NCBI RefSeq assembly: GCF_013376415.1
Contig: NZ_WYET01000004.1
Coordinates: 806,001-870,000 of the forward strand
DNA length: 64,000 bases
Source of the DNA: Flagellimonas chongwuensis
GTDB lineage: Bacteria > Bacteroidota > Bacteroidia > Flavobacteriales > Flavobacteriaceae
Direction: 5' to 3'
Positions 34,604 through 44,112 of the stretch are shown here, one piece after another. The stretch's first letter is position 1. Each line of letters starts with the position of its first letter. Under the pieces are notes generated by a model. The model searched no databases. It was given only the letters and a program-made list of their open reading frames with translations, and had not been told where the DNA came from. The position numbers were made by a program, and so were the translations under genes.

Positions 34604-35445
34604 TGGCTAAAAAAGAGAGAAAAAGTCCAGATGAAATGTCCTTTTTGGACCATTTGGAAGAATTACGTTGGCATTTGGTACGCTCAACTTTGGCAGTTGT
34701 AATCATTGCCTGTGTAGCCTTTGTTTTCAGGGGCTTTATTTTTGACACAATATTGTTCGGGCCCAAGAGCATGGATTTCCCGACCTATCAATTTTTCTGT
34801 AATATTGGAAAGTTTTTCGGGGTAGATTCCGAATTCTGTGGAGACACCATCCCGTTCACCATTCAGAGTAGATTGATGGCCGGACAGTTTTCCGCACATA
34901 TCTGGACATCAATTTGGGCGGGGGTTATTCTAGGCTTTCCTTATATTTTATGGGAATTGTGGAAATTCATCAGTCCAGGGCTATACGAAAACGAAAGAAA
35001 GCATTCCAGAGGATTCATCATTACGGCCTCAGGCTTGTTCTTTCTTGGCGTACTCTTCGGTTATTACATTGTTGCACCATTGTCCATCAACTTTTTGGGA
35101 TCTTACCAAGTAAGTAAAGAGGTATTGAACGAAATCGACCTTGCCTCCTACATTGGAACGGTAAGGGCTTCTGTAATTGCTTGTGGGATTATGTTTGAAT
35201 TGCCCATCGTTATTTTCTTTTTGACCAAGGTCGGATTGGTAACTCCAGAAATCCTGAAGAAATACAGAAAGATAGCTTTGGTAATAATCTTGATACTGTC
35301 CGCGATCATTACACCACCGGATATAACAAGTCAAATCATTGTCTGTATTCCTGTACTTATATTGTACCAGGTAAGTATTTTTATTTCCAGAATGGTTGTC
35401 AGAAAAGAAGAACGAAAAGAGAAAGCAAGAAAAAATGCCAAATAA
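34603..35445 (+). CDS. tatC: Sec-independent translocase subunit TatC
   Basis: This 280-residue polytopic protein carries the cytoplasmic N-terminal motif SFLDHLEELRWHLVRS, the conserved FSAHIWTSIWAGVILGFPYILWELWKFISPGL block, and six predicted membrane helices. It is the twin-arginine signal receptor of the Tat translocase; tatA/B are not in the window. The last 20 residues are Lys/Glu-rich. It overlaps the following AhpD-like gene by 11 bp. Confidence 0.95.
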   Translation: MAKKERKSPDEMSFLDHLEELRWHLVRSTLAVVIIACVAFVFRGFIFDTILFGPKSMDFPTYQFFCNIGKFFGVDSEFCGDTIPFTIQSRLMAGQFSAHIWTSIWAGVILGFPYILWELWKFISPGLYENERKHSRGFIITASGLFFLGVLFGYYIVAPLSINFLGSYQVSKEVLNEIDLASYIGTVRASVIACGIMFELPIVIFFLTKVGLVTPEILKKYRKIALVIILILSAIITPPDITSQIIVCIPVLILYQVSIFISRMVVRKEERKEKARKNAK

Positions 35446-35785
35446 AGTAGAAGAGTTCAATGCCTATCGTGCCCAAATGAACGATAAGCTGCTTGCGGAA
35501 AATAACAAACTCATCAAACGCATCTTTAACCTGGACACCAACGCCTATATGGCCGGCGCTTTGGACGTAAAGACCAAAGAGCTCCTAGGCTTGGTAGCCT
35601 CCGCAGTTCTCCGTTGCGATGATTGTGTAAAGTACCATTTAGAGAGCTCCAAAAAAGCCGGTGCCAATAAGGAAGAGGTAATGGAAACCTTGGGCATAGC
35701 CACCTTAGTCGGCGGAACCATTGTAGTACCCCACCTAAGACGTGCATACGAATACTGGGAAGCATTGGAAGAAAGCGAAGCTTAA
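35435..35785 (+). CDS. Carboxymuconolactone decarboxylase/AhpD-like protein
   Basis: A 116-residue protein whose CDDCVKYH motif (CxxC plus His) is the redox-active signature of AhpD-like members. The surrounding KELLGLVASAVLRCDDCVKYHL and EEVMETLGIATLVGGTIVVPHLRRA match the family. It probably is a thiol-dependent peroxidase accessory or an oxidoreductase. I chose the ATG at 35435 because the upstream in-frame start at 35396 lies inside tatC and adds only Lys/Glu. It overlaps tatC by 11 bp. Confidence 0.88.
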   Translation: MPNKVEEFNAYRAQMNDKLLAENNKLIKRIFNLDTNAYMAGALDVKTKELLGLVASAVLRCDDCVKYHLESSKKAGANKEEVMETLGIATLVGGTIVVPHLRRAYEYWEALEESEA

Positions 35786-35824
35786 AAAAATCCAAAAGAC
35801 CATTCGGTAGACAAAGAATATGTT

Positions 35825-35832
35825 TAGTTTTG
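35825..35832 (+). promoter_or_regulatory. -7 box upstream of lptB
   Basis: TAGTTTTG (exact TAnnTTTG) lies 10 bp before the lptB ATG. The implied mRNA leader is only a few bases. Confidence 0.5.
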
Positions 35833-35842
35833 GCAAATTCCT

Positions 35843-36583
35843 ATGAAGCTACGTGCAGAAAATATAATGAAGGCCTACCGAGGCCGAAAAGTTGTTAAGG
35901 GTATTTCCCTTGAAGTAAACCAAGGCGAAATTGTTGGACTGTTAGGTCCAAATGGAGCTGGGAAGACCACATCTTTCTATATGATAGTTGGTTTGATAAA
36001 ACCCAATGGCGGGAATATCTATCTGGATGATATGAACATTACCGCTTTTCCTATGTACAAAAGGGCCCAGAACGGTATTGGCTATTTAGCGCAAGAAGCT
36101 TCTGTTTTTCGAAAATTGAGCATCGAGAAAAATATCCTGAGCGTGTTGCAGCTTACCAAATTGAGCAAAAAGGAGCAACATATGAAGATGGAGTCCCTGA
36201 TTGATGAGTTTGGTTTGGGGCACATCCGTAAAAACCGTGGTGACCTGCTCTCAGGTGGTGAACGCCGTCGTACCGAAATTGCCCGCGCCTTGGCCACAGA
36301 CCCTAAATTTATTCTTTTGGATGAACCATTTGCAGGGGTCGACCCCGTAGCGGTGGAGGATATTCAGCGAATCGTGGCCCAATTAAAGAACAAAAACATC
36401 GGCATTTTAATCACCGACCACAATGTTCAGGAAACTTTGGCCATTACCGAACGTTCCTATTTAATGTTCGAAGGTGGTATCCTAAAAGCAGGGGTGCCCG
36501 AAGAACTTGCAATGGACGAAATGGTTAGAAAAGTCTACTTGGGCCAAAACTTCGAGCTACGGAAAAAGAAGCTTGATTTTTAA
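35843..36583 (+). CDS. lptB: LPS export ABC transporter ATP-binding protein LptB
   Basis: This 246-residue ATPase has Walker [10 protein letters not shown], signature [15 protein letters not shown], Walker [14 protein letters not shown] and the His-switch [10 protein letters not shown]. It drives LPS extraction from the inner membrane with LptFG (not in window). It is full length. The last 206 bp (36378-36583) reappear in diverged, frameshifted form at 41886-42092 beyond the two paralogous genes, so the 3' end of this gene may have been replaced or duplicated during an insertion. Its TAA overlaps the next gene's stop in TTAA. Confidence 0.95.
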   Translation: MKLRAENIMKAYRGRKVVKGISLEVNQGEIVGLLGPNGAGKTTSFYMIVGLIKPNGGNIYLDDMNITAFPMYKRAQNGIGYLAQEASVFRKLSIEKNILSVLQLTKLSKKEQHMKMESLIDEFGLGHIRKNRGDLLSGGERRRTEIARALATDPKFILLDEPFAGVDPVAVEDIQRIVAQLKNKNIGILITDHNVQETLAITERSYLMFEGGILKAGVPEELAMDEMVRKVYLGQNFELRKKKLDF

Positions 36584-39024
36584 TTGGATTTAGCGGTGTT
36601 CAATATCTTAACTTCTGAGAATAGACTTCCGTCCTTACCCATTCCTTCGATAATTACCTTTAGGTTATCAAAACCATAGTTAGGAATTTTGAGGGTGTAA
36701 TTGTTGTTCTTATCCAACCATACCAATGGCTCCCAATGAATCAATCCAAAATTCTCAAAAGCCGTGTTGGTAAACGAGATGAATTCTGGGTTATAAAATT
36801 CCTTTTGTCTTTCAAAACCATTATCAACTTTAAATGCAAAAGATTTATCGGACATAAAACCTTTACCCGGGGTTAGATTTAGCTCTTCTCCTTGCCTTGT
36901 AAAAATATATATCGTTTCTGTATTTCCAGCTTTGGTTCCCATATACCTTGACAAACGATCTATATAAAAGCTCTCTACCTGTGTTAAGGGCATCTGGTAA
37001 AGCACATCCAGGTTCATTTGTACCACATCGTCCAAAACAATATTAACTCCAAACCTAGGGTTTCTACGTGATCTTATTTTGTACCTGCTAATAAATGCAG
37101 GGTCTCCTCCATCATAGGCCTGCAATTCCTCCAATACCACATAGCCTTTAGAGCGCAATAATTCTGCCACCGTACCATACGTTAGAGCTAATTCTTCATC
37201 AACAACTGTAATTTTACTTGCCAAATAGCGGGGAACCCTTATATTCTCTCTGGCTTGTTTTTCAAGTTTACTCTGTTCGGTTACCGTAACATTGTCCAGC
37301 GCTATAAGTTCAAAATCTGAATGTAAATCGGGTAACGCTAAATCATTGCTTCTTGAGTCCATGATTCCACTCTCGGTATTAAAAAAGTTAATTTTTTTAA
37401 TACCGGAAACATCAATTTTTTCATCCAGAAAGTAACTGTTAGATAAGCGAGCATACATATTTAACTTGGATAACTTTCCCCAATTGTTCTTTTTTGAAAA
37501 GAAGATGTTTTCTCCATTGATCGGATAAAAGTTGGTAATCAAAAACTTATCTTGGCCAGGGGAAAGGTTTATTTCCGAAGGTTCGTGTTCAATCGATTTA
37601 TGTACCAGAATACTTTCTCTTTTCAATTCTTCATTTAAAAACCCGTAAAGAGTCAATCCATCTACCGAATCATACTTGGTTTCTAATTTATCGCTTAAAA
37701 TCTCTTGCCAATCATATTTACTATAACCTTGTGTTAAAAGGAGCAAATCAAGGTCATATTTTTTCTTAATCTCATTCTTGCTGAAATAGTAGCTTGCATT
37801 TTCTACATCGCCCTGTATATAGGGCATAAGATAAATTTGTTTGTAAATACTATTTTCTCCCTTATAAACCTTTGTGTTTTCGGGTAATACTGAAACACTT
37901 ATCCCCATAGGCTGATAACCCCTAGAGTTTAATGTTATTTCCAAAGAGTCTTTTGTAACCGTTGCGTAGTTTATGGAGGCTTCAACCCTATTTGCTAACC
38001 CACTATTCCAAACATAAAATTGTCTCTCTTCAATAGGGTTGTTCCTATCGTCTAGCAAGGTCAGGATATTTACTCCCTCCATCAAGTTAGTCTTATCAAA
38101 ATAAGCTGTATGCACTCTGGCATTTTTGGACAACACAACAGGCTCTGAGATAAATTCTCCGTATTTGTGCAATAGCAAATTTGTCTTTACCTCACCATCT
38201 TTCAAGGCTAAATCGTTGGCCTCAACTTGCACAAAAACTTCATTTTTGTAGGGATTGTCAACTACATTCAAGTTAATTCCCTTAGCGTAAATCCTGGGAA
38301 CCCTAACACTTAATTCCTCTCCAGAAGGCATTTGCAGATTGGCAAAATAAAAAACGTTCAATTCAGGTGTAATCTCAAATTTTCCAAGACCCAAGCTATT
38401 AGTTTCAATCAATGCCAATTGCTTACCAGCTTCATCCACAATTTTTATATTATCCATTTGTAAAGGCATGCCCATACCATTCTGTACTTTGACCCCCACA
38501 ATATTGTTTATTCCTGCTACAAGTTTGCCGCCCTCCGGCAAAAACTGGATATCTACTTTTCTTGGATCCAGTTGATTTAACGGAATATTATAATCGGACT
38601 TTACGACTAAGATTTGCTTCAAAAATGCATTGTCATCTTTAAAGTTTCGCATCCAGTTGGTTTTAGCTTTTAAAAAATAGCGGCCTTCACCAAATGTTGA
38701 ATCAACCTTTACACTGCCTTTAAAAAAACCTTCGTTCACGTAGTAGAGCAATTCTTTTTTAAGTACTCCCAAACTATCATATACACCCACATTGATTGTT
38801 TTGGATATATCGGAGGGTTGGGATTTTTTAAGGTCATACAAATAACCTTTAAACCAAATTTCCTCATCTGGGAGAAATATATCTTTACCTACCTGCAGGT
38901 ACACAACTTCCCTCGGGTCCTTGAAGTATTCACGGTATTTCTCCTCGATTTGATTTTGGGCATTAAGCGTGTTTATTAGGAATAATAAGGATACTATATA
39001 AAATAGCGGTTTATATTCTCGCAT
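36580..39024 (-). CDS. Exported MG2-like / plug-like protein, paralogue A
   Basis: An 814-residue protein with a signal peptide ([16 protein letters not shown]). An N-terminal region (residues about 30-140) resembles macroglobulin MG2 domains: [53 protein letters not shown]. Beta-domains follow ([16 protein letters not shown]). Near the C-terminus is a TonB-plug-like segment ([15 protein letters not shown]...[20 protein letters not shown]), but no transmembrane beta-barrel follows. Such proteins are common in Bacteroidota without known function; a surface or periplasmic role is inferred. It is a close relative of the next gene. The DNA is visibly more AT-rich than the flanking genes. Confidence 0.75.
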   Translation of the reverse strand: MREYKPLFYIVSLLFLINTLNAQNQIEEKYREYFKDPREVVYLQVGKDIFLPDEEIWFKGYLYDLKKSQPSDISKTINVGVYDSLGVLKKELLYYVNEGFFKGSVKVDSTFGEGRYFLKAKTNWMRNFKDDNAFLKQILVVKSDYNIPLNQLDPRKVDIQFLPEGGKLVAGINNIVGVKVQNGMGMPLQMDNIKIVDEAGKQLALIETNSLGLGKFEITPELNVFYFANLQMPSGEELSVRVPRIYAKGINLNVVDNPYKNEVFVQVEANDLALKDGEVKTNLLLHKYGEFISEPVVLSKNARVHTAYFDKTNLMEGVNILTLLDDRNNPIEERQFYVWNSGLANRVEASINYATVTKDSLEITLNSRGYQPMGISVSVLPENTKVYKGENSIYKQIYLMPYIQGDVENASYYFSKNEIKKKYDLDLLLLTQGYSKYDWQEILSDKLETKYDSVDGLTLYGFLNEELKRESILVHKSIEHEPSEINLSPGQDKFLITNFYPINGENIFFSKKNNWGKLSKLNMYARLSNSYFLDEKIDVSGIKKINFFNTESGIMDSRSNDLALPDLHSDFELIALDNVTVTEQSKLEKQARENIRVPRYLASKITVVDEELALTYGTVAELLRSKGYVVLEELQAYDGGDPAFISRYKIRSRRNPRFGVNIVLDDVVQMNLDVLYQMPLTQVESFYIDRLSRYMGTKAGNTETIYIFTRQGEELNLTPGKGFMSDKSFAFKVDNGFERQKEFYNPEFISFTNTAFENFGLIHWEPLVWLDKNNNYTLKIPNYGFDNLKVIIEGMGKDGSLFSEVKILNTAKSN

Positions 39025-39169
39025 TTCTAGATAATTATTATGGTTAGTTGCGTAGTAAGATTAATTTCTTGATAAAAGGTCAAGAAGATACACAAATAAA
39101 AATTAGTTACCCTTTTGATGCTTAAGATGGACTTTCCAAACAAATGACAATCAGAATATTAAATCAATA

Positions 39170-39204
39170 AAAGTGTTTTACTATTACCGTCCTAAAAACA
39201 CTTT
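39170..39204 (-). terminator. Possible terminator between the two paralogues
   Basis: A perfect 10-bp stem AAAGTGTTTT/AAAACACTTT around a 15-nt loop lies downstream of paralogue B and upstream of paralogue A (minus strand). The following sequence is AT-rich but not a clean T-run, so an attenuator is equally possible. Confidence 0.45.
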
Positions 39205-39265
39205 GCTCTATAAACCCTTACGAATAGCGCAATTAAAGATCAAAAACCTGTCGAAAAATGGATGT

Positions 39266-41698
39266 TTAGTTCGAATCACCTACGTCCAATATTCTAATTT
39301 CGGACAACACATTTCCGTCCCTGTCCATTCCTTCAATAACCAACTTTAAGTTATCGAAACCATAGTTTGGGATTTTTAAGGTATAACTGTCATCTTCGTC
39401 TATCCATATCCAGGGCTCCCAGTGAATCAACCCAAAATTTTGAAAAGCGGTATCAGTAAAAGAAGTAAATTCCGGGTTATAAAAGTCCTTTTGTTTTTCG
39501 AACCCTTTGTCCACTTTGAATTCAAAAGATCTCCTGGACATAAAGTCTTGGCCAGGTGTGAGATTGAGTTCTTTTCCACGTCTTGTATAGATATAAATTG
39601 TTTCATTTAAAGCTGATCTAGCACCCATATACCTAGATAACCTATCAATATAAAAACTCTCTACTTGAGTCAAGGGCATATTGTAGAGTACATCCAAATT
39701 CGGCAGCAAAACATCATCCAAAACAATATTAACCCAGGCGCCACGCCTTGATTTAATTTTCACCCTACTGATGAATTCGTTACTACCACCATCATACGCC
39801 TGCAACTCTTCCAATACTTCATAACCTTTTGAACGCAACAACGATGCAACAGTATTGAACGTCAATGCCATTTCTTTATCCACAAAGGTAATTTTATCTG
39901 CCAAATATCTCGGAACCCGAATGTTCTCTCGGGCGCTTTTTTCCATTTTACTTTCCTCGGTTACGGTCACGTTATCCAAAGCAATAAGTTTTTCTTCTGA
40001 GCTTACTTCTGGTAGTTTAAAGTCTTTATTCACATTACTTATGGTTTCTCCTTTATTCTTGAAAAAGGTATTTTTTTGATGACCGGAAACATCAATTCGC
40101 TCATCCAAAAAATAATTATTGGATAAGCGGGCATACATATTCAACTTGGATATTTTACCGCGACCATCGATTTTGGAAAAGAAAATACTCTCGCCAGTGA
40201 TAGGATAAAAATTGGTGATTAAAAATTTATCTTGACCGGATGATAAGTTTATTTCCTTAAGTTCATGCTCGATAGTTTTATGCACTAAAATTTTCTCCCT
40301 TTTCAAATCCTCATTTAAAAAACCATAAAGACTAATTCCATCCACTGGGCTATACGTTGTTTCAAACTGGTCTCTCAAAATAGTATCCCAGTCATATTTA
40401 CCTTGCCCCTCGGTCAATAAGAGCAAATCCATCTCATATTTCTTTTGATGATTGGTGTCTTTAAAATAATAACCACCGTTTTGAATATCCCCTTTTAGAT
40501 AAGGCCTCAAATAAATTTGGCTGTACATATTCTCGTTTCCTTGATAAACTTTTGTGTCCAATGGAAAAACGGATACACTCAGCCCCACGGCCTCGGGAAC
40601 TTTGGAATTTATAGTAATTTCCAGCGAGTCGGTTGCCCGTGAAGAATGCCCTAGTGCGGTTTCAATTTTGTTCTCCCCTAATCCTTTCCAAACAAAAAAT
40701 TGCCTTTCCTCTATGAGCTTGTTGTCCATATCGAACAAGGTCAGTGTGTTGACACCGGTCATTAACTTTGTCTTATCAAAATAAGTACTGAACACTTTAC
40801 TATTCTTGGTCAATAATACTGGTTGAGATACGATCTCACCATCTTTGTGCAAAACCAAGTTTGTATTTATATCACCATCTTCCAAGGCTAGATCATTTGC
40901 TTCAACTTGCACCAAAATTTCCTTTTTGTAGGGATTGTCAACTACATTGAGATTAATCCCTTTAGCATTGGATCTTGGCAATTTAAAACTTATCTCTCCT
41001 CCGGAAGGGACTCTGATTTTGCCAAAATAATCGGAACGGGGATTGGGGGTTATTTCAAATTTTCCAAGACCTTGACCATTGACCTCTATCAATGCCAGTT
41101 GCTTGCCTGACCCATCCTCTATCCTGAGGTCGCCTAAATCTACTGGCAAGCCCTTACCATTGACCACTTTGACCCCCACGGTGTTTTTTATTCCAGATAC
41201 CAGCTTGCCTCCCTCCGGTAAAAAACGGATATCCAAATTCTCGTAATTTAGCTGGTCTTGGGCAACATCCAGGTCGGATTTAACGACTGTGATTTCCTTT
41301 AGAAATGCATTTCCATAACTGAAATTTCTCATCCAGTTTGTTTTTGCTTTCAAAAAATATCTTCCTTCCCCAAACGTTGAATCAACCTTTACACTGCCTT
41401 TAAAAAAGCCTTCGTTCACGTAGTAGAGCAGTTCCTCTTTCAATACTCCCATACTATCGTAAACCCCCACATTGATTGTTTTGGAGATATTGGAGGGACG
41501 TTCGCTTTTTTGGTCGAACAGGTAACCTTTGAACCAAATTTCCTCATCTTCAAGAAATATATCTTTACTTACCTGCAGGTACACCACTTCCCTTGGGTCC
41601 TTGAAATAATCCAGATATTTCTCCTCTATTTGATTTTGGGCATTGAGAGAAATCAATATGAACAAAAAGTAAAACAATAATGGTGTGTGTTTAGACAT
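39266..41698 (-). CDS. Exported MG2-like / plug-like protein, paralogue B
   Basis: An 810-residue paralogue of gene A in the same order and strand. I chose the ATG at 41698 because it gives a clean signal peptide (MSKHTPLLFYFLFILISLNAQ). The N-terminal MG2-like region ([19 protein letters not shown]) and the C-terminal plug-like region (NIVLDDVLLPNLDVLYNMPL) are nearly identical to A. The middle, about residues 150-260 and 380-480, is more diverged. It ends [20 protein letters not shown] like A. No TonB barrel is present. Function is unknown; tandem duplication with central divergence could reflect different ligands or partners. Confidence 0.75.
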   Translation of the reverse strand: MSKHTPLLFYFLFILISLNAQNQIEEKYLDYFKDPREVVYLQVSKDIFLEDEEIWFKGYLFDQKSERPSNISKTINVGVYDSMGVLKEELLYYVNEGFFKGSVKVDSTFGEGRYFLKAKTNWMRNFSYGNAFLKEITVVKSDLDVAQDQLNYENLDIRFLPEGGKLVSGIKNTVGVKVVNGKGLPVDLGDLRIEDGSGKQLALIEVNGQGLGKFEITPNPRSDYFGKIRVPSGGEISFKLPRSNAKGINLNVVDNPYKKEILVQVEANDLALEDGDINTNLVLHKDGEIVSQPVLLTKNSKVFSTYFDKTKLMTGVNTLTLFDMDNKLIEERQFFVWKGLGENKIETALGHSSRATDSLEITINSKVPEAVGLSVSVFPLDTKVYQGNENMYSQIYLRPYLKGDIQNGGYYFKDTNHQKKYEMDLLLLTEGQGKYDWDTILRDQFETTYSPVDGISLYGFLNEDLKREKILVHKTIEHELKEINLSSGQDKFLITNFYPITGESIFFSKIDGRGKISKLNMYARLSNNYFLDERIDVSGHQKNTFFKNKGETISNVNKDFKLPEVSSEEKLIALDNVTVTEESKMEKSARENIRVPRYLADKITFVDKEMALTFNTVASLLRSKGYEVLEELQAYDGGSNEFISRVKIKSRRGAWVNIVLDDVLLPNLDVLYNMPLTQVESFYIDRLSRYMGARSALNETIYIYTRRGKELNLTPGQDFMSRRSFEFKVDKGFEKQKDFYNPEFTSFTDTAFQNFGLIHWEPWIWIDEDDSYTLKIPNYGFDNLKLVIEGMDRDGNVLSEIRILDVGDSN

Positions 41699-41885
41699 TC
41701 TAAATAATTTAATGGTTATCAACTATAAACTCAATTATCATTGTACCCTACCATGAAAAAAATTTAAGCACTAATATTTTAATGCGATTGTTTCATAGAC
41801 AGATATACTTTTTTAAAAAAGTCAATCTTTCACAGTCTTAAATAATAGTTATTAGTAGAATTCCCACATAAACTGTTCCAAATTA
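41699..41885. other. AT-rich spacer upstream of paralogue B
   Basis: A gene-free AT-rich stretch of 187 bp. It contains the 16-bp palindrome ACTTTTTTAAAAAAGT (41807-41822). I see no exact TAnnTTTG box for the minus strand and no open frame of interest. It ends exactly where the lptB remnant begins, so it is probably part of the inserted segment. Confidence 0.5.
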
Positions 41886-42092
41886 CCCAATTAAAGAACA
41901 AAAAACATAGGTGTTTTAATAACCGACCATAACGTTCTGGAAACTTTGGCCGTTACCGAGCGTTTCTATTTGATGTTCGAAGGCGGTGAACTAAAAGCTG
42001 GGGTTCCCGAAGAACTTGCCATGGGTGAAATGGTTAGAAAAGAATGCCTCGGCCAAAACTTTGAGCTAGGTAAAAAGAAGCTTGGTGTTTAA
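41886..42092 (+). pseudogene. Remnant of the lptB 3' end
   Basis: The 207 bp align with lptB 36378-36583 end to end, including the stop codon. The first 19 bases are identical. By hand I count about 30 substitutions plus one extra A in an A-run near 41900, which shifts the frame. The readable part translates as VLITDHNVLETLAVTER...KKKLGV, about 60 residues of the LptB C-terminus. About a dozen changes are non-synonymous, including Q-to-L after the switch-His segment. No homology to lptB is seen upstream of 41886, so there is no Walker A, signature or start. It cannot encode a working ATPase. It ends 2 bp before the convergent pssA stop. Confidence 0.9.
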
Positions 42093-42094
42093 AC

Positions 42095-42820
42095 CTACTT
42101 CTCGGAAGGCATCAATAAAGAAGCCAAAACATAAAAAAGTATAATCACCGGTATAGCCAAAAACTGTAATGTCAACAACAAAACCAAGCTTCCAATAATA
42201 AACAAATAGCGAATGCCATTATCCTTAAAACTCCAATTTTTAAACTTTAGGGCAAAAAGTTTGATGGGCGAGTTCAGCAAATACGAGCTCAAAACCGTCA
42301 AAACTACCAAAAACCATGGATTTAGGATTATGTTGTTCAACACCTCGTTATTATGATACAGGAGAATCATGGGCATCGAAAGAATCAAAAGGGCATTGGC
42401 CGGTGTTGGCAGCCCCACAAAAGAAGATACTTGGTTCTCATCCACATTAAATTTGGCCAATCTGTAGGCCGAGGCCAAGGTAATGGCAAAACCGACAAAA
42501 GGCAACAGTGTAATTTCTGCATCATGCCCAATAAAACCAAGATTCCAACCTCCCCGTTCGGCCATGCTCAATAACTGGAACATAACCACTCCAGGCACCA
42601 AACCACTGGTAATCACATCGGCCAAAGAGTCCAACTGCACCCCTATTTCACTCTGTACACCAAGTAGTCTCGCTGCAAGACCATCAAAAAAGTCAAAGAA
42701 AATCCCGATAAATACAAAAAGGGCCGCCCATTCCAAATGATTGAGCACTGCAAATACCGTGGCAATACAACCGCTCAACACATTAAGCAGAGTTAAAAAA
42801 TTGGGAATGTAGGACTTCAT
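42095..42820 (-). CDS. pssA: CDP-diacylglycerol-serine O-phosphatidyltransferase
   Basis: A 241-residue membrane protein of the CDP-alcohol phosphatidyltransferase family. The motif DG-x2-AR-x8-G-x3-D-x3-D appears as FFDFFDGLAARLLGVQSEIGVQLDSLAD. It makes phosphatidylserine, the precursor of phosphatidylethanolamine. The start at 42820 gives MKSYIPNFLTLLNVLSG, the family-typical beginning. It is divergent from the Lnb-like gene and convergent with the lptB remnant. Confidence 0.93.
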   Translation of the reverse strand: MKSYIPNFLTLLNVLSGCIATVFAVLNHLEWAALFVFIGIFFDFFDGLAARLLGVQSEIGVQLDSLADVITSGLVPGVVMFQLLSMAERGGWNLGFIGHDAEITLLPFVGFAITLASAYRLAKFNVDENQVSSFVGLPTPANALLILSMPMILLYHNNEVLNNIILNPWFLVVLTVLSSYLLNSPIKLFALKFKNWSFKDNGIRYLFIIGSLVLLLTLQFLAIPVIILFYVLASLLMPSEK

Positions 42821-42835
42821 GAAATTAGATTTCCG

Positions 42836-42867
42836 TAAAAATAAAGGAAAAATCAAACTGTACACAA
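42836..42867 (-). promoter_or_regulatory. Probable pssA promoter
   Basis: On the minus strand, TTG (42865-42867), a 21-nt spacer and TATTTTTA (42836-42843; one mismatch to TAnnTTTG) lie 15 bp before the pssA ATG. Confidence 0.45.
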
Positions 42868-42899
42868 CGGATAGTAGGCCGAGTCGTTTTTATTCTGAT

Positions 42900-42923
42900 A
42901 TTTGTTCTGACAACAGAACAAAT
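42900..42923. promoter_or_regulatory. Palindrome over the Lnb-like gene start codon
   Basis: ATTTGTTCTG (42900-42909) and CAGAACAAAT (42914-42923) are perfect 10-bp arms with a 4-nt ACAA centre. The right arm ends in the AT of the ATG at 42922. It lies in the short divergent pssA/Lnb-like intergenic space. In DNA it looks like a dimeric-repressor operator; in mRNA it would be a hairpin covering the start codon. Confidence 0.6.
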
Positions 42924-44091
42924 GAGACGAAGGCTCCATCTATTATTTTTTTGCTTCATTATTGGGAAGTTCCTTTTTGCCCAAGCTCCACAACTCACGG
43001 AAAATGCACAAGTAAGCCTGCTTACCTGTGCCGCAGGCGACGAATTGTACTATGCCTTTGGCCATAGCGCTTTTCGCGTGCAAGACCCGGCACTCGGAAT
43101 AGATGTGGTCTATAATTACGGGACTTTTGATTTTGATCAACCTAACTTCTACCTCAACTTCACCAAGGGCAGAATGATCTATTCTCTTTCCCGCAGAAGT
43201 TTTGAAGCTTTCCTCTATGAGTACGAATTGGAAAAAAGATGGGTAAAAGAGCAGATCTTGGACCTCAATCTGCAGCAACGCAATCAGCTCCTTGCCTTTT
43301 TTGAAGAAAACTATCTGCCCGAAAACAGGGACTACCTGTATGACCCGCTTTTGAACAATTGTTCCAGCATTACAGGCGATGTTTTAAAAGAACAATTTGG
43401 GGATGCCATTGTTTTTGATGGCTCCTATCTTGACAAGCAATACACCTTTCGGCAACTGGTACGCCAGTTTATGGCCGTTAATACATGGTCCATGTTCGGC
43501 ATTGATCTCGCCTTTGGTTCTCCTGTGGACAGAAAGGCAACGGTACAGGAACATATGTTTTTGCCCTACTATGCTATGGAACAACTAAGGCACACCTCCC
43601 TTAACGGAAAGCCCTTGGTAAAAAGGGAGCGGACCATTTTGGACTATAGCGAACACCTTCAACAGGGCTTTTTTCCGCTCTCACCACTTTTTTGGTTTTT
43701 GATGTTGATGGCTTTCACGGCGATTATCACTTATTTTGATCACAAACACAAAACTCGTAGCCGCTGGCTGGACTTTTCGTTGCTATTTATATCGGGATTG
43801 GCAGGGACCTTTCTCTTTTTGCTCTGGGTGGCGGCGGACCACACGTCCACCCCATATAATTTTAATATTTTATGGGCATTTCCCACCAACGCGATTGTTG
43901 CTTTTGCCTTGGTTTTTCAAGATAACATACCTCAATGGGCTCCAAAATACTTGTGGGCGGCCCTAGGGGCAATGGGCATAGTGCTTTTGCTTTGGATACT
44001 CAAGGTTCAGATTTTTTCCCCTGTAGTTATTCCATTACTTTTGACGCTGGCCATTCGATACCTTTACATCATCAGGTATTCCAAATTATAG
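42922..44091 (+). CDS. DUF4105 (Lnb-type) membrane protein
   Basis: A 389-residue protein with an N-terminal signal/anchor, a periplasmic DUF4105 domain (residues about 25-200) and four or five C-terminal membrane helices (from about residue 250). The thiol-protease-like dyad candidates are His48 in YAFGHSAFR and Cys147 in LLNNCSS. The DUF4105 family has recently been linked, to my recollection, to lipoprotein N-acyltransferase Lnb of Bacteroides, which would transfer an acyl chain to lipoprotein N-termini. That role is inferred. Its start codon lies inside a strong palindrome. Confidence 0.82.
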   Translation: MRRRLHLLFFCFIIGKFLFAQAPQLTENAQVSLLTCAAGDELYYAFGHSAFRVQDPALGIDVVYNYGTFDFDQPNFYLNFTKGRMIYSLSRRSFEAFLYEYELEKRWVKEQILDLNLQQRNQLLAFFEENYLPENRDYLYDPLLNNCSSITGDVLKEQFGDAIVFDGSYLDKQYTFRQLVRQFMAVNTWSMFGIDLAFGSPVDRKATVQEHMFLPYYAMEQLRHTSLNGKPLVKRERTILDYSEHLQQGFFPLSPLFWFLMLMAFTAIITYFDHKHKTRSRWLDFSLLFISGLAGTFLFLLWVAADHTSTPYNFNILWAFPTNAIVAFALVFQDNIPQWAPKYLWAALGAMGIVLLLWILKVQIFSPVVIPLLLTLAIRYLYIIRYSKL

Positions 44092-44112
44092 GTCGGCCCA
44101 CAAACAACATCC

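Noticed and set aside
36580-41698. TonB-dependent receptors
   Set aside because: A plug-like segment is visible but the sequences end before any transmembrane beta-barrel; length is about 810 residues with most of it MG-like.
41886-42092. Second functional lptB gene
   Set aside because: Only the last 60 or so codons are present, the frame is shifted, and there is no start, Walker A or signature motif.
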